Source of the DNA: an uncultured Pseudanabaenaceae cyanobacterium
Lineage (GTDB): Bacteria; Cyanobacteriota; Cyanobacteriia; PCC-9006; JAAUQQ01
Length of the DNA stretch: 10,910 nucleotides
Direction of reading: 5' to 3'
NCBI GenBank assembly: GCA_938015405.1
Contig: CALLPZ010000038.1
Coordinates: forward strand, 1 to 10,910
In this document: positions 5,749-10,910 of the stretch, piece after piece
Layout of the letters: every line of letters starts with the position of its first letter
Numbering within the stretch: position 1 is the stretch's first letter
Made by a program: the position numbers and the translations under genes
Notes under the pieces: generated by a model
What the model was told of the DNA's origin: nothing
Database searches by the model: none
Seen by the model: only the letters and a program-made list of their open reading frames with translations

Positions 5749-6493
5749 CACAGATCTGACATTTGCGGAGCATATCGATCCCCCATCAGGTGGTGTTTTG
5801 TCAAGATCAATACAGAATCCCAGGAATGGAGCACGGTGAAAGCGATCCCCAATCGTAGGAATCGCAGCATGAGATGGGCGAGGAGCAAAGCAGCAGGATT
5901 TTACCCATCGAGGCTTTCATCACTCCTTGACAGATTCTCCAAGGGAATAGCTCAATTCTTTAGACAAGCCGGAGTGGCTACTCTCGACGAAGGTCTGTCT
6001 GCTTCAGGGCTCCTGGCTCTCATCTCACTCGTTCGTTTCCACCTATCCCAAGCAAGGGAAGAAGCCTCATCCTAAGACCAACAGTTGCTGAATGAAACAA
6101 GCCTAGTAAAGGTCGAATCTTGCCTCTCCAGCCTTCCAGGCAACTAGTGGGCCTTGCGCTAGTCTAAGCACATGCACACTTACCTCAGGCAATCGAGCAA
6201 CGAAAGTAACTGAAAATCACTCAATTGATCGGACGTCATTCAAAAGCGATCTCCCCCTTTCAATCAATGTCACAGCAACTGATTAGCTGAGAATCTACGC
6301 GTACGAGGGGTCAGAATCCATAAGGCTCAAGACAGTTCTGCTCGCCAGCACTTACTCAAGAAAAAGCACAGACAGTTTATCAAGCAACTCAAGACTCAGA
6401 CCCAGGCTTACATCGCCTAGAAATTAAAGAATCTGGCTAATGATTCCCTTGTATATCTACAATATTGTCTCGCTTCTACAGCAGTCAAAATGA
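5749..6493. other. Non-coding stretch upstream of the ccm promoter
   Basis: I find no convincing gene here. One plus-strand frame (5737-6075) is open for 112 codons but has no ribosome site, resembles nothing I know and overlaps the operator. A small imperfect dyad (GAATC/GATTC near 6430) is the only structure seen. The stretch may hold distal promoter elements, a small RNA or gene remnants; none is visible. Confidence 0.6.
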
Positions 6494-6535
6494 CAAAGAA
6501 AGTGTGAGAGATAAAGATCTCTCACACTTTCTTTG
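6494..6535 (-). terminator. Perfect 19-bp hairpin downstream of the pentapeptide-repeat gene
   Basis: The 19-base arms at 6494-6512 and 6517-6535 are exact reverse complements around a 4-base loop (aaag). On the minus strand the stem is followed by TCATTTTGAC and on the plus strand by GAGTTTAATTTT. It lies 85 bases after the stop of the minus-strand gene at 7073-6621, so terminator of that gene is the simplest reading. The T-runs are interrupted. Confidence 0.6.
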
Positions 6536-6620
6536 AGTTTAATTTTCAATCCAGTAGTGATATAAGACCACCGCTAGATTAGGAGGGTTAGAGCTTCAGT
6601 AGTCGTGAAAATAGCCCTGA

Positions 6621-7073
6621 TTAATAAGCCGCGATTTGGGTTCCGAAGGTTTCTGCCTGGGTCAAAATCATGTTGTGCACCAATGCCCCCTCAAGGTCTG
6701 CATGGTAGAGCTTGGCCTCGGTCAAGTTCGAAAAGCGAAGATCTACTGCTGCCAAAACAGAATCCGTCAACATCACCCGTTTCAACGTGGCGCGATTGAG
6801 ATTAGCACCGGTCAAATCAGCCCCTTCCAGGTTGGCATCATTCAAGTTGGCACCGGAGAGATCCGCACCTCGCAAATCAGCACCAATCGCATGGATGCCC
6901 TGCAAGTCAGCCCCGGCCAAGTCACATTGGACACAAACTCCGGTGTCAATGAGTTGCTGAACATGTGCGGGATCTGCAGCGATCGCGCGATCTCCCCCCG
7001 CCAAGCTCCCCAGGGCCAACCCCAAAGCCCCTGTTAGCCATACGAATGATTTGATGAGACGAGTGGATTCCAT
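6621..7073 (-). CDS. Exported pentapeptide-repeat protein
   Basis: The 150-residue product has an N-terminal signal peptide (Lys8, hydrophobic core about 9-26, likely cleavage after AIA at 30-32), so it should be exported to the thylakoid lumen or periplasm. The mature part starts with VQQLIDTGVCVQCDL, a CxxC (Cys47/Cys50) block common in cyanobacterial lumenal pentapeptide proteins. Pentapeptide repeats of the A(D/N)LxG type follow at about 51-130 (GADLRGADLSGANLNDANLE, GADLTGANLN), folding into a right-handed quadrilateral beta-helix. The ATG at 7073 has a GGGAGGA site 9 bases upstream. The biochemical role of this family is unknown. The gene diverges from the DUF4346 gene and has a strong hairpin after it. 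Confidence 0.88.
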   Translation of the reverse strand: MESTRLIKSFVWLTGALGLALGSLAGGDRAIAADPAHVQQLIDTGVCVQCDLAGADLQGIHAIGADLRGADLSGANLNDANLEGADLTGANLNRATLKRVMLTDSVLAAVDLRFSNLTEAKLYHADLEGALVHNMILTQAETFGTQIAAY

Positions 7074-7344
7074 CGCGCTAATTCCTCCCCAGAGCGCTTA
7101 AAGAACTCTGTGTTCACTACTCCATTAACATCAGGAAGAAAGCGATATATTTCGCAGATTCAGCTCGCCCAGAGCCAGAACCACGACTCTCAGAAAGATA
7201 TTTGGCCCCTTTCCCAGCCTCGACAATTGACATCATCAACGTCTTCTTACAAGCCAAAACCAAGACCCACCCACTGAAGGGATTGTTGCCAGGGGCCCCA
7301 CCAAGCGAGAATAGAGAACAGATGATTTGCAATGCTCAAAAACT

Positions 7345-7776
7345 ATGGTGCTAAGCCCCAACGCGATTCCTTCGGAAACTTGCCCAGCAATCGCCCCTGA
7401 AGCTGCAGCGGCGATCGCGACAATGGACAACAAGCTCTCCAATCGCTTCATTGAACTGGACCCAGCGGGCTACTTCATTATTTTTTTGGATCGCGAAACA
7501 GGTGAGATCTGCGCCGACCACTACGGCAATGACATTAATGAGCAAGGCCTAGCCACAGACCCCGAGACTGGGGAAGTCTTGGCCTGTAAAGGGAGCCTTA
7601 AGCGCCTTCCTACCGCCCAATATCGTGGACGCTCTGCAAAGGAGTTGGGCATGAAGATCACCGAAGAAGCGGAGCCATGCCCTCTCACCAAGCTGGACCA
7701 TGCTCTCTATCTGGGACGAGAGTTTGTGCGGGCTGAGATAGCACTGATGAGTGGCGCAGAGTATATCCAGGATTAA
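7345..7776 (+). CDS. DUF4346 family protein
   Basis: A 143-residue protein of a family found mainly in cyanobacteria and alone or attached to dihydropteroate-synthase-like proteins elsewhere; its function is not known. Family blocks visible are FIELDPAGYFIIFLDRETGE, ADHYGNDINEQGLATDPETG, LPTAQYRGRSAKELGMKI and LDHALYLGREFVRAEIALMS ending GAEYIQD. It has no signal peptide or membrane segment and is probably cytosolic. The start is uncertain: the ATG at 7345 gives 143 residues, a TTG at 7327 would add six, and an ATG at 7423 (MDNKLSNRF) would leave only the conserved part. None has a good ribosome site. A hairpin follows 29 bases after the stop. Confidence 0.85.
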   Translation: MVLSPNAIPSETCPAIAPEAAAAIATMDNKLSNRFIELDPAGYFIIFLDRETGEICADHYGNDINEQGLATDPETGEVLACKGSLKRLPTAQYRGRSAKELGMKITEEAEPCPLTKLDHALYLGREFVRAEIALMSGAEYIQD

Positions 7777-7805
7777 GGTCCTCCCAGCGTAAATCCCCAT
7801 AACGA

Positions 7806-7842
7806 TAGAAGAGCTATCGCTGCATAAGCGATCGCTCTTCTA
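7806..7842 (+). terminator. Hairpin after the DUF4346 gene, one arm containing a HIP1 octamer
   Basis: The 16-base arms at 7806-7821 and 7827-7842 pair with one mismatch around the loop gcata. It lies 29 bases after the DUF4346 stop, so a terminator is plausible. No T-run follows (cctatatag), so it may instead be a 3'-end stabiliser. The right arm carries GCGATCGC at 7828-7835. Confidence 0.5.
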
Positions 7843-7907
7843 CCTATATAGCCTTAGTTAGAGTTCGAGCCCGCTGCTCACCGTCTTCCCTAGCTGAGGC
7901 CCCTCCC

Positions 7908-8078
7908 ATGCGCTGTAACTGGAAAGTACTCCTCGTTAAAACCAGCCTCTGGCTCCTCAGCGAAGTCGTCCTCAACATCTGTGGTACCGACACCATGGCC
8001 GACTACAGCGAATTCCTCAGCGCTCAGCAAGAATTAGCACTCGGAAATAGTGGGCCAACCGTGACATTAGTTGCCTAG
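7908..8078 (+). CDS. Small conserved-looking cyanobacterial protein of 56 residues
   Basis: The frame from ATG 7908 to TAG 8078 has GAGG 8 bases upstream, a good ribosome site, and ends 24 bases before a perfect terminator. The product reads MRCNWKVLLVKTSLWLLSEV, then VLNICGTDTMADYSEFLSAQ and a short variable tail. The W-L-x-x-E-x-x-L-N-x-x-G-x-D-x-x-ADYSEF pattern is one I recognise from small cyanobacterial hypothetical proteins, from memory and not from a search. Residues 7-24 are hydrophobic and could be a membrane segment or amphipathic helix. Function unknown; the pattern, ribosome site and terminator together argue that it is real. Confidence 0.7.
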   Translation: MRCNWKVLLVKTSLWLLSEVVLNICGTDTMADYSEFLSAQQELALGNSGPTVTLVA

Positions 8079-8102
8079 GGTATAACCCAACTATTTCACG
8101 TG

Positions 8103-8136
8103 AAAAGCTCGTCGGTTTCTCAACCGACGAGCTTTT
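8103..8136. terminator. Bidirectional rho-independent terminator
   Basis: AAAAGCTCGTCGGTT (8103-8117) and AACCGACGAGCTTTT (8122-8136) are perfect 15-base reverse complements around the loop tctc. The stem starts in four A and ends in four T, so it works in both directions. It sits between the stop of the plus-strand small gene and the stop of the minus-strand ArsA-type gene, and would end both transcripts. Confidence 0.88.
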
Positions 8137-8190
8137 GAGCTTTTAGTCACCCCCGTATGAGGGCGTTAGTGCGATCGCAGGGACAAGTCC

Positions 8191-9372
8191 TTAAGCAGCC
8201 TGGGCAAAACGAATCTTGAGATAGTCTTCCTCCATCTTCGCGCCAGCAGGCTGAAGTGCTGCCAGAGCTTGTGGCAACACTAAGTTACGACGGTGGTTAC
8301 CAATGCGAACATTGAGCTCATCACCCGTCTTGCTCAGCTCCACTTGCTCCTTCGGAATGCCCGGCAAATAGATTTCCAAGCTGTATTGGTCATCAAGCTG
8401 TACCACCTTCAGCGTCGTCTCCTTGTAGTAGACCTGGGTGGGATCGTCCTCGCCATAGATAGTTTCCTTAAGGCGCTGCAACGCTTCTAGCCCACACATC
8501 TCCTCAGAGTAGAGCGGCACCTCCCGTACTGGCAGGGGCAAAAAGTCATCATGGATTTGCTTCTTGTATTCCTGCTGATTCTCCTTCCAGCGCTTAAAGA
8601 AGGGGTCAGTTACGCTATCAGGAATGATGCGATTGGCAATAACCATATCTGTTCCCACGTTATAGAGGGACAAGTAGGCATGGGCTCGTAGAGACTCTTT
8701 GATCACCATCTTTTCGGGATTGGTCACCAAGCGAACGGAGGTCTTCGTGGGGTCCGTCAACACCTTTTCCAGCGCTTCTAGCTGTTCATAAAATTCATAG
8801 GGTGCTTCCATGACCTCTTTATTAGGCAGGGAGAAACCAGCCACGGGACGGAAAAGAGGCTCAACCAAAGGGCGCAGAGCTGCAGAAACCGTTTGCAGGG
8901 GCTTGTAGAAGCGGCGCATGTAGAAGCCCGCTACCTCTGGCAAACTCAGCAAACGCAGGGCCGTCCCTGTCGGTGCAGAGTCGATAATCAGCACATCAAA
9001 TTCATCTTCGTCGTAGTGACGCTTCATGCGTACCAGACTAAAAATTTCATCCATACCGGGCAGGATTGCCAGCTCCTCAGCCTCCACGCCTTCCAGACCA
9101 CGCGCTTGCAGTACTTGGGTGATATAGCGCTTCACAGCCCCCCAATTGCCTTCTAGCTCTCGCAGAGCATCCAATTCTGCACCAAACAGATTGGGCTTCA
9201 CCTCAATGGGGTCATGGCTCAGCTCCATGTCAAAGCTATCGGCCAGAGAATGGGCCGGGTCCGTGCTGAGCACGAGGGTTTTGTAGCCCAGCTCTGCACA
9301 GCGCAGGCCTGTGGCTGCAGCCACGGAGGTCTTGCCAACGCCACCTTTGCCGGTCATCAAAATTACGCGCAT
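8191..9372 (-). CDS. ArsA/Get3-type P-loop ATPase with C-terminal HSP20-like domain
   Basis: The 393-residue protein starts MRVILMTGKGGVGKTSVAAA. The deviant Walker A GKGGVGKT is at 8-15, switch I STDPAHSLADSFD at 36-48 and switch II DSAPTGTALRLL at 131-142. The C-terminal part, about 322-393, looks like the alpha-crystallin (HSP20) domain that follows ArsA in many bacterial homologues. Only Cys25 and Cys293 are present, so there is neither the cysteine triad that binds arsenite in true ArsA nor the CxxC zinc motif of fungal/animal Get3. A role in arsenite export is therefore unlikely; a Get3-like chaperone for tail-anchored or hydrophobic proteins is a better inference. The ATG at 9372 is preferred to a TTG at 9417, since homologues start at MRVI. 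No arsB or arsR is nearby. Confidence 0.93.
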   Translation of the reverse strand: MRVILMTGKGGVGKTSVAAATGLRCAELGYKTLVLSTDPAHSLADSFDMELSHDPIEVKPNLFGAELDALRELEGNWGAVKRYITQVLQARGLEGVEAEELAILPGMDEIFSLVRMKRHYDEDEFDVLIIDSAPTGTALRLLSLPEVAGFYMRRFYKPLQTVSAALRPLVEPLFRPVAGFSLPNKEVMEAPYEFYEQLEALEKVLTDPTKTSVRLVTNPEKMVIKESLRAHAYLSLYNVGTDMVIANRIIPDSVTDPFFKRWKENQQEYKKQIHDDFLPLPVREVPLYSEEMCGLEALQRLKETIYGEDDPTQVYYKETTLKVVQLDDQYSLEIYLPGIPKEQVELSKTGDELNVRIGNHRRNLVLPQALAALQPAGAKMEEDYLKIRFAQAA

Positions 9373-9890
9373 GAAGCCTGTCCAGTTTTTAAAATTCTTT
9401 ACATTTTCGCCCTTCAATTCTAGCGGTGTCCTTCCCTATGGGCATCCTCGGACTCGCATTTTTTTACCTGAGAGGGGCATGTATTCCAGTCGGAAGGAAG
9501 ATCTCAATTCAGACCGTGCCTATACCGAGACAATCCGATGCTCTCCAAAGCTCAGAGTAGAAATCACCCGCTAATTTCAGCCAATGGTCGCGAAGTCTAT
9601 CACTGCAAGCTGGCTGAAGTTCGGTCAATTCGCTGAATTCAGTTGACCCAGCCTGTTGAGGCAACGGATGATTAGTGGTGGTAAGCAATATCTCAACGGA
9701 CTAGGCTGGGCACATCTGTCAAGAATGGGCTCATTCCCGACTCGCACTGACTGACTTGATCCCATGAGATCAGAGGAAAGAGTTGGGGTGGTGATAACAG
9801 TTCATTGGATAGACGGATCTACGCATTGTTGATATTAGCTTCCTTGCCAACAATCGCTTTTCATTTCACACCGGCCTTTCGGGTTTAATC
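9373..9890. other. Divergent intergenic region between the ArsA-type gene and the CHASE2 gene
   Basis: This stretch of 518 bases must hold two divergent promoters. I find no gene in it. The only notable structure is the folded segment at 9647-9710. I could not assign -35/-10 boxes with confidence. Confidence 0.6.
9647..9710. repeat. Interrupted inverted repeat, possible RNA structure
   Basis: CCCAGCCT (9647-9654) pairs with AGGCTGGG (9703-9710) and, one base further in, TTGAG (9656-9660) pairs with CTCAA (9692-9696). The stem has an asymmetric internal loop (1 base against 6) and a 31-base apical loop. It may be a leader structure of the CHASE2 gene, 180 bases before its ATG, or a small RNA; neither is established. 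Confidence 0.35.
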
Positions 9891-10910
9891 ATGGCGCGAT
9901 CGCAATGGCCCCAACAACTATTCTCTTGGCGCAACAGCCAACCGTTGCTCAAAGGCGGTGCCGTCAGTCTATTAGTTCTGCTGTTTTTCAAACTAGGGGC
10001 CTGGCAACCTGCGGAGCAGATTACCTATAAGCTGCTTTATCGCCTCAGGGGAGAGCAAGCCTGGGACGATCGCATTGCTCTCATCACCATTGATGAGGCG
10101 AGCATCAAGGCCCTGGGCAGATATCCCTGGCCCCGAAAACGTTATAAAGCTCTGCTCGACCAACTACTCCCGACCCAACCAGGTGCAGTGGGGTTTAGTA
10201 TCCTATTCTCCGAATCCACCCCAGATGATGCAGCCTTTGCCAAAGCACTAGACGACAATGCCAACGGCATTCTGGCCATCGGAGCGACCACCCAAGGAGC
10301 ATCGCTCTATCCCACAGAACAACTCAGCGCTGCTGCCGCCACGCTCGGCCATGTAGACCGACGCAGCGACGACGACGGTATCACTCGGTATAGCTACCTC
10401 AAGATTGGTAATACCCCTGCCCTTAGTCTTGCTCTGCTACAAACCTATCAAGAGCAGCTCACCAACACCCTGACCTCCGGCAATGTAACCATTAACCTGG
10501 AACAGCCAACCCGTGATATTGCTCAGAACGTTGGTGAAGGGTCACGGCTCGATCCAGAACCGCCTGGCAATGGCACAACGGACGAAGAAGACGCCAAATT
10601 ATGGGTGAACTGGCCAGGCTCAGCAGCCCATGCCCCCCAATATTCTTTTGTGGATGTCTTGGAAGGGCAGGTCCCTGGCGAGGCTTTCCGCAATAAGCTC
10701 GTCTTAATCGGTGTGACACAAACCGGCACAGATCCGCTCTACACGCCCTTTGATCAATCCCCCCCTGCGAGTGGGATTCATCTCCATGGCGCGATCGCCC
10801 ACACCTTGCTCCAGGACAATGCACTTCATCCCCTAGGAAATCCCAAGACCGTTCTCCTCCTCCTATTGATGGGTCCACTGTTGGGCTTGGGGTTCCATAG
10901 CCTCAATGTC
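9891..10910 (+). CDS. CHASE2-domain membrane sensor protein (N-terminal 340 residues; 3' end outside window)
   Basis: The frame is open from the ATG at 9891 to the window edge. Residues about 20-36 form a first membrane segment (GGAVSLLVLLFFKLGAW). The extracytoplasmic CHASE2 domain covers about 40-315 and has YKLLYRLRG, IALITIDEASIKALGRYPWP, a VGFSILFSE strand and the diagnostic LIGVTQTGTDPLYTPFD followed by GIHLHGAIAHTLLQ. A second membrane segment begins near 320 (TVLLLLLMGPLLGLGF). CHASE2 proteins in cyanobacteria usually continue into more membrane helices and then a Ser/Thr kinase, histidine kinase, or adenylate/diguanylate cyclase, so the output domain here is unknown. The ligand is unknown for the family. 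The ATG has no strong ribosome site, but only TTG or ATT codons are available upstream before a TAG at 9810. Confidence 0.9.
   Translation, partial: MARSQWPQQLFSWRNSQPLLKGGAVSLLVLLFFKLGAWQPAEQITYKLLYRLRGEQAWDDRIALITIDEASIKALGRYPWPRKRYKALLDQLLPTQPGAVGFSILFSESTPDDAAFAKALDDNANGILAIGATTQGASLYPTEQLSAAAATLGHVDRRSDDDGITRYSYLKIGNTPALSLALLQTYQEQLTNTLTSGNVTINLEQPTRDIAQNVGEGSRLDPEPPGNGTTDEEDAKLWVNWPGSAAHAPQYSFVDVLEGQVPGEAFRNKLVLIGVTQTGTDPLYTPFDQSPPASGIHLHGAIAHTLLQDNALHPLGNPKTVLLLLLMGPLLGLGFHSLNV

Noticed and set aside
5737..6075. Plus-strand open frame of 112 codons upstream of ccmK
   Set aside because: No ribosome site, no recognisable domain, and it starts inside the putative operator.
6519..6530. 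CTCTCACAC resembling the Yfr1 small RNA core
   Set aside because: It is not the exact core, and it lies inside a perfect hairpin arm, whereas the Yfr1 core is single-stranded.
7117..7332. Minus-strand open frame of 71 codons between the pentapeptide and DUF4346 genes
   Set aside because: No ribosome site and atypical composition; it occupies the divergent promoter region.
7855..7885. T-loop-like GTTCGAGC suggesting a tRNA
   Set aside because: The flanking bases do not form a T stem, and no acceptor, D or anticodon arm can be drawn.
9370..9417. TTG at 9417 as start of the ArsA-type ATPase
   Set aside because: Homologues begin directly at MRVI, and the extra 15 residues look like untranslated leader.
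1..10910. Insertion sequences, CRISPR arrays, toxin-antitoxin or phage genes
   Set aside because: No transposase-like frame, no regularly spaced repeats and no target-site duplications were seen.

Overview
The window comes from a beta-cyanobacterium. It holds most of a beta-carboxysome (ccm) operon next to the gene for a form IB RuBisCO large subunit. It also has a short cyanobacterial DUF4346-type gene and seven copies of the HIP1 octamer GCGATCGC, which is typical of cyanobacterial chromosomes. The CcmK protein is almost identical to what I remember of CcmK2 from Synechococcus elongatus PCC 7942. I cannot name the genus from the sequence.

Layout. The carbon-fixation block is on the minus strand and reads right to left: promoter and putative LysR-type operator (about 5669-5748), ccmK2 (5548-5240), ccmL (5082-4795), ccmM (4612-2972), ccmN (2962-2327), ccmO (2256-1213), a 903-base spacer without a convincing gene, and the first 103 codons of rbcL (309-1), which runs off the left edge. 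A non-coding stretch of about 1.07 kb (5549-6620) carries the ccm promoter region and ends in a perfect 19-bp hairpin. To its right are a minus-strand exported pentapeptide-repeat protein (7073-6621), a divergent plus-strand DUF4346 protein (7345-7776), a 56-residue plus-strand gene (7908-8078), a perfect bidirectional terminator (8103-8136), a minus-strand ArsA/Get3-type ATPase with a C-terminal HSP20-like domain (9372-8191), and a divergent plus-strand CHASE2 sensor protein that runs off the right edge (9891-10910).

How the genes work together. CcmK2 forms the hexameric shell facets and CcmL the pentameric vertices. CcmO is a tandem-domain shell protein. CcmM cross-links RuBisCO through three RbcS-like domains, and CcmN ties this core to the shell through a C-terminal encapsulation peptide. 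RbcL, next to the operon, is the cargo. The right half has no evident functional link to the carboxysome.

No wholly new system stands out. The most useful observations are: an ATTA-N7-TAAT dyad at the distance from a predicted ccm promoter expected of a LysR activator; a two-tier hairpin between ccmK and ccmL; stem-loops in the region upstream of rbcL; a CcmM that lacks one of the two cysteines needed for carbonic anhydrase activity and keeps the redox cysteine pair in only one RbcS-like domain; a CcmO with long extensions at both ends; and a small unannotated conserved-looking gene at 7908-8078.
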